A stretch of 64,000 nucleotides of DNA, taken from assembly GCF_025642785.1 (NCBI RefSeq), contig NZ_JANZKU010000009.1:1-64000 (forward strand), read 5' to 3'. The translations under genes and the position numbers were made by a program. Shown piece by piece: positions 27,195 to 35,662 of this stretch (position 1 is its first letter; each line of letters begins with the position of its first letter). Under the pieces are notes generated by a model that had not been told where the DNA came from, made no database searches, and saw only the letters and a list, made by a program, of their open reading frames with translations. Source of the DNA: Pseudomonas sp. RIT-PI-AD. GTDB lineage: Bacteria > Pseudomonadota > Gammaproteobacteria > Pseudomonadales > Pseudomonadaceae.

Positions 27195-27824
27195 CTAGTA
27201 GAGACGCGGGCCGAACAGGCACTTGAACAGGTCGATATCCGGCTTGCCGCGATGGCTGACTTGGCGGAACGGCTGGTCGGGCTGGGTGATGGCCCACCAC
27301 AACGAGCAGTCTCCCTCCCATTGGAACCGCTCGAAGATGGAGGGGACCGCGCCCGGCGTCAGGCTCAGCCAGCTCCCCAACGCCTCCAGTTGCAGCAGGA
27401 AGGCGTCCGGGTCGAGTCCTTCGTGGAGCACCCGGGGCAAGGCCTTGGCCAGGTCGGCGAGGCGCGCGCAGAGCCCCGCTTGATCAGTGGCCTGCGCGGC
27501 ACTCAGGGGGGCCAGCGCCACCAGGGGAAAATAACGCCCGACGCGGTCGACGCTGGGGATCAACGCCCCGCACAGGGCCTGCTCGTCCCACTGGCCGGGT
27601 GGCAGGACGAAACACCAGGCGGGCGCGATGAGGTAATGCTGCAACCAGTCGGCTTCGGTCTGCTGCAAGGTGCCCAGGCCTTCTTGCAGCCAGTGGTCCA
27701 CCAAGGCCACCTGGGCGCGCGGCAGACCGCGCACGACGAAGTCGCCGACCGCGGGCATCTTGCCGTAGAAGCCGAAACGCGGCGTCGCTGCCAGCTCGCC
27801 GAGGAGGTTGAATTCCTCTTCCAT
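27195..27824 (-). CDS. tagF: T6SS accessory/repressor protein TagF
   Basis: This 209-residue TagF (ImpM/SciT, DUF2094) family protein shows FGFYGKMPAVGDFVVRGLPRAQVALVDHWLQEGL near the N-terminus, followed by APAWCFVLPPGQWDEQALCGALIPSVDRVGRYFPLVALAP. In P. aeruginosa TagF blocks H1-T6SS firing independently of threonine phosphorylation, acting through Fha. It is the last gene of the minus-strand arm; its ATG overlaps the tssM stop by one base (TGATG). It is a separate protein here, whereas some genomes fuse it to the PppA phosphatase. Confidence 0.92.
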   Translation of the reverse strand: MEEEFNLLGELAATPRFGFYGKMPAVGDFVVRGLPRAQVALVDHWLQEGLGTLQQTEADWLQHYLIAPAWCFVLPPGQWDEQALCGALIPSVDRVGRYFPLVALAPLSAAQATDQAGLCARLADLAKALPRVLHEGLDPDAFLLQLEALGSWLSLTPGAVPSIFERFQWEGDCSLWWAITQPDQPFRQVSHRGKPDIDLFKCLFGPRLY

Positions 27825-30800
27825 CAGATCCGGCTCGGGCAGGAGAAGCTGGCCAGTTCGCCCAGGCGGAACGGGTTCTGCACGCTGCTGGCGGTGACCT
27901 CCAGCACGACTTTCTTACCCTGGACCATCAGCGTCGAGACGAATTTTTCCGGCCCGGAAACGTTGCGGCTCTCGCCCTCGTCGAACAGCCGCATCAGGGC
28001 CCAGGGACCGGTCTTCACCAGATAGGCGCTGGGCGCCGACGAATCGGCCAGTTCCAGGCGCACCTGGTTGCTGCCCCGCGGCCCCGGCCAAGTCACCCGC
28101 TGCGGAATCTGCGGGCCGTGGGCATAACGGAAAATCTGCCCATCGAAATCGAACGTCAGCTGGGTGATGGAGGCGTCCATTTCCAACACGCGGAATTCGA
28201 AGGACAGCTCGGGCGTGCGCCCGCCCGAGGGGAAGAACACATCGCGGATGCGCGCCGCCTTCTGGAAGGAAGTCAGGGGCACCTGGACCCCGCCTGGCTG
28301 GCGGAGCACCCAGGTGGAGCCCGACATGTCGGTCATCGCCGCCAGGTGGTCGCGATAGAACTGTTCCATCATGCCCCCGGGCGCGAACAGCCGGGAGAAG
28401 TCGGCCAGGGTGACATCCTGGTTGGAAGAGCGCTGGAAGGGATAACGGCCGCGGATCGCCTTGCGGCAGAACGCCCCCACCGAACTGTCCAGTTCGCCGC
28501 CCAGGGTACGGCGTACGCTGCCTACCGCTTGGGAAGTGCTGGAGTCGGCCAGTGCTTCGAGCATGGTCCGCAGCGGCATCGGCAGATGCGCCGCCTCGGC
28601 GCGGATGCGGGTCAGCGCCTCGGTCTGGGGGACATTCAATTGCGCCGAGGTCCCGCCGCTGCGCAGGGCCACGTCGGTGCTCGACAGGCTCATGTACATG
28701 TCGTTGAACATGCGCAACACGGTCTGGATCGGCACCGTGCCGCCGTCGGCGGTGACCAGTCGGCGGATCGGCTCGAAGCGGTCGTCGACGATGCGCTCGA
28801 GCTGCTCGACGCTCCCCTCGCGGCGGGTCAGGTTGGATGGGCCGAACACCCGTTCCAGATCGGCGGCGGCGCTCTTCACCCGATTGGCGGCTTGGCCGGC
28901 CAGGGAATACTGCTCGTTGGGCTTGGCCTCGGCGCGCAGCAGCGTGGTCTCCCGGGCGACCGAGCGCAGGAATTGGGCGATGGGCGAATCCGGCGCCGAC
29001 AGAATGCGCGCGGTCTCGATGCTTTGCGCCATGGACTGGCTTTCGATCAGGCGGATATCGCCCAGGTATTCCTCCCAAAGCCGCACGTACTCGTGCAGGT
29101 ACAGGCGCTTGATGTCGCGCTGGGTGGTGCCCTCCACGAGGTTTTCCGCTTGCTGCTGCACCGGCTGCGCGACGCGGCCGAGCACCCAGTTCTCCTCGCT
29201 TTCCAGCATCCCGAGGATGGAGCGGGTCTCCGGCAGGAATACCTTGTGGTAGCCGTTATAGGTGAACAGTCCGGGTATGCCGTCGGTCAGCGGTTTGCCG
29301 CTGGCGCGGGTGAAGACCAGCGAGGATTGCGGGCCGCCCGCCTCGGCCACGGTGAAGTCGGAGAGGCTGCCGTCCATGAGGCGGCGCTTCAGGCGGCTGT
29401 AGGCACGATGGGCCAGGGAGAAGCTGGCCAACTGCTCGCGCTTCTGCTTGACCAGTTCCTCGTCCAGGGGATACGGCGAAACCACCGGATGATCGCCCAG
29501 CAGGTTGTGCAGGTGGGCGAAGAGCTGCTCACGCTGATCGCGGGACACCGATGGCGGCAGGCTGCGTTCCCACTCGAGCTGGATGAAGGCTTCCAGGGCG
29601 CCGGCGTCGTAGCGCTTCGGATCGTTGAGCATCAGGTAGGCCTTGAGCACCTCATAGGACAATTCGAGGTTGTCCTCCGGCGTGGTGCGCAGCAGGTATT
29701 CCATGCGCCGCACGATGCGCGGCAACAGCGCCTGCTCCAGCGCGGAGCGATAGGTTTCCTGGGCTACCGCATCCAGCTTGCCCCCCTGGTAGAGGCCATA
29801 GGTGTAGTTCAGCGGCGGCTCGCTGGCCGGGAAGTCCGGTCCGGCCGCCAGGCCGTTGAGGTCGTTGAGCACCGGCACCAGCTCCAGCAGGCTGTCGCCC
29901 TCGGACTTGGCCAGCCCTTGCAACTTGCCCTGAACCTTGGCGGTGCGCGTATCCACCAGGTCGATATAGCGGGTGTTGTTGTGGAAGCTGAGCGCCCAGG
30001 CGCCGATGGCGGCCAGCAGCAGCAACGCCACGGCGCTGTGGCCGGCGATGCTGAGCAGGCGCTCGCGACGTTCGGCGCGGCGGTTGCGTCCGGCCAGGTG
30101 GGCCTCGGGGAAGATCACCTTGCGCAACAGGTCCTGGAGGAAAAAGCTCTTGCCGGTGGACGGCGAGGATTGCAACGCCACCCGCGCGTCGTAGCCGAGG
30201 CTGCGGCCGAGCACGCCGAGCACGCGGTCGAAGGGGGTGCCTTCCTGGGTGCCGCTGGTGAAGTAGACCCCCCGCAGCATCGCGGTCTGGGCGAAACGGT
30301 TCTCGGCGAACACGTCCTGCATCAGTTGGCTGAGCAAGGGTTTCAGGTTGGTGAAGTGCTGCGGCAAGGCGTAGGCGCGGGCCCGGCGCCCGGTGTCGTG
30401 CTCTTCGAGCATCAGGTCGGGCAGGCCCTCGAAGAGGCGCCGCGACAGCAGGTCCATTTCCTCTTCCAACTGTTTGCCCAGGGCTTTGCCGTCGAGCACG
30501 GCATCGGGCTGGTAAGGCAGCGTCAGGCCCCAGACCTGGGTCCGCTCTTCCTTGCTCAGACCGGCGAAATACTCGTTGAAGCCGCCGAGCAGGTCGGCCT
30601 TGGTCACCAGCACGTAGACCGGGAAGGCGATACCCAGGGACTCGTACAACTCGTTGAGACGGGCGCGCAGCCGCGCGGCATGCCGGGCACGGTCCTCTTC
30701 GCTGGCCGCGAGCAGGTCCGATACCGACACCGTGAGGATCGCGCCGTTGAGGGGCTGGCGGGGGCGGAATTTTTTCAGCAGGCGGAGGAAGCCTTCCCAT

Positions 30801-31426
30801 TCGGCCTTGTCCGCCGAGGCATCGCTCTCGTGGGTGGTGTAACGGCCCGCGGTGTCCAGCAGGACCGTTTCATCGGAGAACCACCAGTCGCAGTTCCGCG
30901 TGCCGCCGACACCCTTGATGCTTTCCTTGCCGAACTCGTCCGCCAGGGGAAAGCGCAGCCCGCTGTTCACCAGGGCGGTGGTCTTGCCCGAGCCCGGTGC
31001 GCCAATGAACACGTACCAAGGAATCTGATAGACGTACTTCTGCCGCACGCGCGCCCACCAGCCCTGCTCCTGGCTGCCGAAGCGCACCTTCTTCAGCTTC
31101 AGCAGAGCCTGCTCGAAGTTGTTGTGCAGCTCTTCGAGGGCTGCGTCGGACGGGCCCGCCGGGGTCTTGGCGCTGCGCATGCCGGCGATGGCGTTGAGCA
31201 GCATGCCGTTGACCCGGCGACTTCTCCAGTAATGCACCAGGATGCGCAAGGCGATCAGCAACAGGATCGCGCCCATCAACCATAGGCGCGCCGGAATCGG
31301 CTCCAGCGGACGCCAGTCGGCGAAGGCGAACAGCGGGCCCAGGTACCAGATGGCCAGCATCAACGCGGCGATGCCCAGTGCGATGAACACGTAGCGGTTG
31401 AACAGCAAGGAGAAAAGCCAGCGCAT
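27824..31426 (-). CDS. tssM: T6SS membrane complex protein TssM (IcmF)
   Basis: This 1200-residue inner-membrane protein has two N-terminal helices (about 12-36 and 47-67), a cytoplasmic NTPase-like domain with intact Walker A GAPGSGKT (142-149), a third helix near 466-482 and a large periplasmic domain that binds TssJ. The C-terminal part carries the ImcF-related and C-terminal beta domains (VLRQPGGVQVPLTSFQKAARIRDVFFPSGG and FDFDGQIFRYAHGPQ). With TssL and TssJ it forms the trans-envelope complex. ATG 31426 overlaps the tssL stop by one base. An intact Walker A is found only in a subset of TssM proteins. Confidence 0.95.
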   Translation of the reverse strand: MRWLFSLLFNRYVFIALGIAALMLAIWYLGPLFAFADWRPLEPIPARLWLMGAILLLIALRILVHYWRSRRVNGMLLNAIAGMRSAKTPAGPSDAALEELHNNFEQALLKLKKVRFGSQEQGWWARVRQKYVYQIPWYVFIGAPGSGKTTALVNSGLRFPLADEFGKESIKGVGGTRNCDWWFSDETVLLDTAGRYTTHESDASADKAEWEGFLRLLKKFRPRQPLNGAILTVSVSDLLAASEEDRARHAARLRARLNELYESLGIAFPVYVLVTKADLLGGFNEYFAGLSKEERTQVWGLTLPYQPDAVLDGKALGKQLEEEMDLLSRRLFEGLPDLMLEEHDTGRRARAYALPQHFTNLKPLLSQLMQDVFAENRFAQTAMLRGVYFTSGTQEGTPFDRVLGVLGRSLGYDARVALQSSPSTGKSFFLQDLLRKVIFPEAHLAGRNRRAERRERLLSIAGHSAVALLLLAAIGAWALSFHNNTRYIDLVDTRTAKVQGKLQGLAKSEGDSLLELVPVLNDLNGLAAGPDFPASEPPLNYTYGLYQGGKLDAVAQETYRSALEQALLPRIVRRMEYLLRTTPEDNLELSYEVLKAYLMLNDPKRYDAGALEAFIQLEWERSLPPSVSRDQREQLFAHLHNLLGDHPVVSPYPLDEELVKQKREQLASFSLAHRAYSRLKRRLMDGSLSDFTVAEAGGPQSSLVFTRASGKPLTDGIPGLFTYNGYHKVFLPETRSILGMLESEENWVLGRVAQPVQQQAENLVEGTTQRDIKRLYLHEYVRLWEEYLGDIRLIESQSMAQSIETARILSAPDSPIAQFLRSVARETTLLRAEAKPNEQYSLAGQAANRVKSAAADLERVFGPSNLTRREGSVEQLERIVDDRFEPIRRLVTADGGTVPIQTVLRMFNDMYMSLSSTDVALRSGGTSAQLNVPQTEALTRIRAEAAHLPMPLRTMLEALADSSTSQAVGSVRRTLGGELDSSVGAFCRKAIRGRYPFQRSSNQDVTLADFSRLFAPGGMMEQFYRDHLAAMTDMSGSTWVLRQPGGVQVPLTSFQKAARIRDVFFPSGGRTPELSFEFRVLEMDASITQLTFDFDGQIFRYAHGPQIPQRVTWPGPRGSNQVRLELADSSAPSAYLVKTGPWALMRLFDEGESRNVSGPEKFVSTLMVQGKKVVLEVTASSVQNPFRLGELASFSCPSRI

Positions 31427-32727
31427 TATCGAATCTCTTTCTGCAGATCGGCGGGGGACGCGAACACCGTGATCTCGACCCGCCTGTTCAGCGCGCGATT
31501 CGCTGCCGACGCGTTGGGCACCACCGGCTCGGAGGACCCGCGCCCCTGGGTGGTCACCCGTCCACTCGTATCGATGAATTTCTCCAGCAAGGCGGAGACC
31601 GTGGTCGCCCGCTCCATCGACAGGTGCCAGTTGGAGGGGAAGCGCACGGTGCGGATGGGCACGTCGTCGCTGTGCCCGGTGACCAGCACCTTGCCGTGGG
31701 TTTCGTTGATCGCCTCGGCGATCCGCTGCAGGATCGGGTAGTAGCGCGAACGGACCGAGGCACTACCGGAATCGAACAGGCCGTCGCCGAGAATGGTGAC
31801 CGTGCTCTGTTCGGAGGTTTCCTTGACCGAGACCAGGCCCGCGCGGATTTCCGGCTCGAGGAAGCGCGCGAAACGTACGGGTGGCGCGGTATTGCGCTCC
31901 ACCACCGGCGCCTCGGGCAGCTTCAGCCCGTTGATCGCGGCGAACGTCTTGTCGGAACGGTCCGACAGGTAGAAGGCGATGACCATGTAGATGGCGGTGC
32001 CGAGAAGCAAGCCGAGGATGGTGGAAACCCACACCGGCATGACCCGCCAGACCTTCGGCAGCTCGTTGGTGACGCCTTCCCAGTGCGGGGAAAGTGCCTT
32101 GAAACGGTCGCCCTTGGCATCGCGGATGATTTCCGCGAGGCGCCGACGCAGGGTCTCCAGCTGGCTCTGGCCATTGCTGATGATCCGGTAGCGTCCCTCG
32201 AAACCCAGGGAAATGCAGTAGTACATCAACTCCAGCAGGTCGCGATGCTGCATCGGCGACTGCGCCAGCTTGGCGAGCAACTGGAAGAACTTCTCGCCGC
32301 CCCAGGTCTCGTTATGGAAGGTCACCAGCAGGCTGTGGCGCGACCATACGCCGGAGCCACCCCAGGGGGTCTGCGCCGCGGTTTCGTCCAGCACCGTGCA
32401 CAGGCAATAGCGCGCGGCGATCAGGTGCTCCTGGGAGATTCCCTCGAATTTCGCCCGCGCCTCGAAGTTGCGGACTTCCTGGGTGAGGAAGTCCCGCAGG
32501 CGCGCGGGCTCGGAGTTATGCACCAGCGTGCGGATCTGGTAGATCAGGTTGAGCAACGGGTTCGCCGCCGCCACCAGCGGATTGCTCCCCGAATGCACTT
32601 CGGGAAGATCGAACTCCGGCGCCCGGCTCCGCTCGTGGGTGCCCGCGTTACCGGGGCTCTCGCCACCCGGATTGGGCATCACGAACGTGCGGTCTTTGCC
32701 GGCGTTGAAGGGATCTAGTTCAGCCAT
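31426..32727 (-). CDS. tssL: T6SS membrane complex protein TssL with OmpA-like peptidoglycan-binding domain
   Basis: This 433-residue protein has a cytoplasmic DotU domain (about 50-225, with YCLCTVLDETAAQTPWG and ELMYYCISLGFEGRYR), one membrane helix (229-254), and a periplasmic C-terminal OmpA/MotB-like domain (about 310-425, with VLVTGHSDDVPIRTVRFPSNWHLSMERATTVSALL and the closing NRRVEITV). This 'evolved' TssL anchors the membrane complex to peptidoglycan directly, as TssL1 does in P. aeruginosa HSI-I. It is coupled to tssM and lies 32 bases downstream of tssK. Confidence 0.95.
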   Translation of the reverse strand: MAELDPFNAGKDRTFVMPNPGGESPGNAGTHERSRAPEFDLPEVHSGSNPLVAAANPLLNLIYQIRTLVHNSEPARLRDFLTQEVRNFEARAKFEGISQEHLIAARYCLCTVLDETAAQTPWGGSGVWSRHSLLVTFHNETWGGEKFFQLLAKLAQSPMQHRDLLELMYYCISLGFEGRYRIISNGQSQLETLRRRLAEIIRDAKGDRFKALSPHWEGVTNELPKVWRVMPVWVSTILGLLLGTAIYMVIAFYLSDRSDKTFAAINGLKLPEAPVVERNTAPPVRFARFLEPEIRAGLVSVKETSEQSTVTILGDGLFDSGSASVRSRYYPILQRIAEAINETHGKVLVTGHSDDVPIRTVRFPSNWHLSMERATTVSALLEKFIDTSGRVTTQGRGSSEPVVPNASAANRALNRRVEITVFASPADLQKEIR

Positions 32728-32759
32728 GGCTTAAGCACTGCAAAATAGGAAACCGCTGA

Positions 32760-34097
32760 TCAGCGGCGAATGGCCCAGCACTCGAGTTCGAGTTCGGGGA
32801 AATCGCCTGCCACGTGAAGCGCCAACGCGCCGGAAACCTGTAGCTGTTTCCAGAGATCGGTCGACGTATCCATCTCGAAATAGTGATACCCGGCGTGGTA
32901 CGGAATCTGCCGCGGGGCGATCGGCAAGGAACGCAGCCCGACCCCTGGCAAGTGCAGGTTGACCAGGTCGCGAATCTTGTCCACCGGGCCGATTTTCACC
33001 TGGCTCGGGAAGTGCGAGCGCAGCGCTTCGGGCGCCATGCTGGAATGCACCGCGAGGACGAATTGCGCGTTACGCAGCAGCTCGCCATCCTTGACCTGAC
33101 CCACGCGAACACCGTAGTTGCGGTCGAGCAGCTCGATCTGCACCGCGTTCTGCTCCAGCACCGACGACAGCGCCTTGCGCAGCTCGATCATCAGCGGCGG
33201 CAGGCAACCTTGCAGGTTGTCGTGATCGTATTTCGGCCAGTTGCCGGGGCGCCGCGATTGCTCGGTAAAGGTGGCCAGCTCGCCCGCCACCTGCACCAGG
33301 GTGCTGTAGAGGCGCTCGGGGTGGATCACCGACGACGCCATCATATGGGCGAATAGCGGCTGCACGCGGTTGAGCACCTGCAGGAGCAGGAACTCGCCGA
33401 CTTCCGAGACCCCGCCGCGACCGGGCTGGCTCAGGCGCTCGGCCAGAACCTCGGCACGCTGGTTGGCGAGACCGTGCAGTTCGTTGAGCATCGACAGCAG
33501 GTTGGGGCTGGCATGGCAGACCACCACCGGCGGGATGTGCTGGGTGTCCAGCACCAGTTGCCGATCGCTGCGGCACTCCAGCACCCGCGCCACGCCGACG
33601 CCCAGCCAGGCGTCGGAGAGATCCTTCTCGAGGACCAGGCGAAGCCTAGGTGCAGCCAGTTGCAATTCCGCCGCCTCGCCCGCCACGGAGTTGGCATCGC
33701 TGACCGTCGAGTCCTCGACGCTGTAGCGTGCCAGCGAAGTGGGGCTGTCCTCAAAAGTCACTTCCTCGGTGCCTGGACGCTTCATCGGCAGCGCCAGGTA
33801 GATGCGCTGATCGATAGCGCCTTCGGTGAAATGCAGGGGTTCCGGGCATTCGCACTGCAACGGGAAGCTGAACGGCGTGCCGTCGGGCAGCAACCCTTCG
33901 GCTTCGAGCAGGGACAACTTGCCTACCGCCAGCGCCGCCAGATCGAACTTGAGCGAACGGAATCCCCAGAAGTACGGCTCCGCCGCCAACCCGCGCAGAT
34001 GGGCGAAAAACTCCAGGTAACGCTCTTGCTGCTGGAAGTGTTGGGGGCGCAGGAACATCCCCTCCGCCCACACAACCTTCTGATAAGAATCCATCAA
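32760..34097 (-). CDS. tssK: T6SS baseplate protein TssK
   Basis: This 445-residue protein begins KVVWAEGMFLRPQHFQQQERYLE, the diagnostic TssK N-terminus (related to phage receptor-binding-protein shoulders). It contains the middle helical bundle with GRGGVSEVGEFLLLQVLNRVQPLFAHM and ends ALHVAGDFPELELECWAIRR. TssK trimers link the TssEFG baseplate wedges to the TssLM membrane complex. It lies between tssJ (40 bases upstream) and tssL, as in HSI-I. Confidence 0.95.
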   Translation of the reverse strand: MMDSYQKVVWAEGMFLRPQHFQQQERYLEFFAHLRGLAAEPYFWGFRSLKFDLAALAVGKLSLLEAEGLLPDGTPFSFPLQCECPEPLHFTEGAIDQRIYLALPMKRPGTEEVTFEDSPTSLARYSVEDSTVSDANSVAGEAAELQLAAPRLRLVLEKDLSDAWLGVGVARVLECRSDRQLVLDTQHIPPVVVCHASPNLLSMLNELHGLANQRAEVLAERLSQPGRGGVSEVGEFLLLQVLNRVQPLFAHMMASSVIHPERLYSTLVQVAGELATFTEQSRRPGNWPKYDHDNLQGCLPPLMIELRKALSSVLEQNAVQIELLDRNYGVRVGQVKDGELLRNAQFVLAVHSSMAPEALRSHFPSQVKIGPVDKIRDLVNLHLPGVGLRSLPIAPRQIPYHAGYHYFEMDTSTDLWKQLQVSGALALHVAGDFPELELECWAIRR

Positions 34098-34136
34098 GCC
34101 ATCCCTAGTTACTGATCGTGTTGAACCGGAGGCCCA

Positions 34137-34712
34137 TCAATCCCGGCTTGGAAGCGAAAGGGTAACGGAGCGCTCGTCGAGCTTGGCGGAATAATCGAGA
34201 GTGCGGTCGCCCCAGCGCATGAATTCAGGCAATTCGAACCAGGGTTCGCGTGGTGCCGGGATATCGATGGCCGCACGCCAGGTGCTGGCTTCGAGATCGC
34301 GGTAGCCGACCAGTACGCCCAGTGCCCGTCCATCGTTCTCGACACTGTACTCGTGTACCTGGGTCTCGCCGGGATGCACCACGAAGGACTCGCGGAATAA
34401 CAGGTCGCCGCCGAGGGCCTCCTGTTCGCGATCGGTGAGCGTGAAGTAATCGATGGAAGAAAACACCGCCGATTGTCGCAAACGGAAGAGCCTGACCACC
34501 ACGGGCGAAGGCCTTCCGTTCATGTCGGGGTTCAACGAGTCCGTCGCGGTGAACGTCACGCGGATGGCGGTGGGTTCCACCTGCTTGGGCGTCGAGGAAC
34601 AGCCTGCCAGCAAGCCCATTAACGCAAGCGCGCCTGCACCGCACAGCATGCTCCGGCCGGAGCTGAATCCTTTCCAAAAACGGGGTAATGGGCTCATGGC
34701 GTGTTTCGGCAT
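34137..34712 (-). CDS. tssJ: T6SS outer-membrane lipoprotein TssJ
   Basis: This 191-residue lipoprotein has a hydrophobic signal core and the lipobox LLAGC (Cys38), giving outer-membrane attachment. The mature domain shows the TssJ beta-sandwich pattern: IRVTFTATDSLNPDMNGRPSPVVVRLFRLRQSAVFSSIDYFTLTD, then LLFRESFVVHPGETQVHEYSVENDGRALGVLVGYRDLEASTWRAAIDIP. It captures the periplasmic end of TssM. The start is uncertain: ATG 34712 is used, and ATG 34697 or 34649 would give a more usual signal peptide. A 122-base AT-richer gap separates it from pppA and could hold an internal promoter. Confidence 0.9.
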   Translation of the reverse strand: MPKHAMSPLPRFWKGFSSGRSMLCGAGALALMGLLAGCSSTPKQVEPTAIRVTFTATDSLNPDMNGRPSPVVVRLFRLRQSAVFSSIDYFTLTDREQEALGGDLLFRESFVVHPGETQVHEYSVENDGRALGVLVGYRDLEASTWRAAIDIPAPREPWFELPEFMRWGDRTLDYSAKLDERSVTLSLPSRD

Positions 34713-34834
34713 TCCTGACCGGAAAAAGGGAGGAGTATTATCGACATCACAATGCTATCTATCCGATATCCAATTCGCATTACAGACATGCGGGCGAAGA
34801 AATATTTCCACTGGAACGCAGCACCGCCCCAGCG

Positions 34835-35662
34835 CTAACCATTGCTGAGACTGGCAGTCTTCATGCTGGAAGCGGCCCAGGGCACCGTGACGTCGTTGGG
34901 CGAACCCACCCAAACCGCCAGCGCGCTGTAGTTGTCCTGCCCGGGGGAACTGCGCTCCACGATCAGCCGCTCCATGCGCACCAGCCATTCTTCGGCGGCG
35001 CTGGCATACATCAGCTCGTCGAGCATTTCCGATTCGAGCACCACCTCCCAGAACCCGTCGGTGCAGATCAGGAAGGCGTCACCCTCCTCCACTTCGAACG
35101 GCACGTCGAGCGCCGCGGGTGGCACGTCCTCGCCCATGCCCAGGGCCGCGAACAGCAGGTTGCGCTCGGAATGCCCGCGCACTCGGCTCTCGCTGAGCAT
35201 GCCGGCATCGACGAAGTTCTGCACGATGCTGTGGTCCTTGGTCAACTGGCGACAGCCGCGTCGACGGAAATGGTAGAGCCGGGTATCGCCCAGATGGATC
35301 CACTGCGCCTGGCGGGCATTGCCATTCAGGAACAACGCGGTCACGGTGGCGCTCATCTGCCGCAGGCTGCCGGTCAGACCTTGGCCATAACGGATGGCCG
35401 AGTCGGCCTGGGCAATCAGGCTTTCGATGTTTTCGCGGGTCAAGATCGGCCTGGCGGAAAACGCACTGAGCAGCGTGCGCACCGCCGTTTCCGACGCCAC
35501 GTCCCCGCCTCCGTGGCCACCCGCGCCGTCGCACACGACGAAGCAGGCCCCGCCCTCCGATGTCCAGTATCCGCAGGCATCTTCGTTGTGTTCCCGGCGT
35601 CCTTGCCGCGAAAGTGTCGCGAATTCGACACGCGGCCCTTCGACGGCGACATATACGCTCAT
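34835..35662 (-). CDS. pppA: T6SS PP2C-type protein phosphatase (PppA)
   Basis: This 275-residue PPM/PP2C phosphatase carries the metal-binding motifs NEDACGYW, VVCDGAGGHGGGDVAS, GDTRLYHF, ICTDGFWE and DNYSALAV. It is cytoplasmic with no membrane helix. In H1-type systems PppA removes the activating phosphate from the FHA protein and thereby switches firing off, opposing the Ser/Thr kinase. Its ATG overlaps the stop of the FHA gene by four bases, consistent with the two acting together. The last 25 residues are a Ser/Ala-rich tail. Confidence 0.93.
   Translation of the reverse strand: MSVYVAVEGPRVEFATLSRQGRREHNEDACGYWTSEGGACFVVCDGAGGHGGGDVASETAVRTLLSAFSARPILTRENIESLIAQADSAIRYGQGLTGSLRQMSATVTALFLNGNARQAQWIHLGDTRLYHFRRRGCRQLTKDHSIVQNFVDAGMLSESRVRGHSERNLLFAALGMGEDVPPAALDVPFEVEEGDAFLICTDGFWEVVLESEMLDELMYASAAEEWLVRMERLIVERSSPGQDNYSALAVWVGSPNDVTVPWAASSMKTASLSNG

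Noticed and set aside
28118-31285. A 1055-codon plus-strand open frame opposite tssM
   Set aside because: It is antisense to a well-conserved gene. Its composition is Gln/His/Gly/Ala-rich as expected for the reverse frame of GC-rich coding DNA, and it has no domain.
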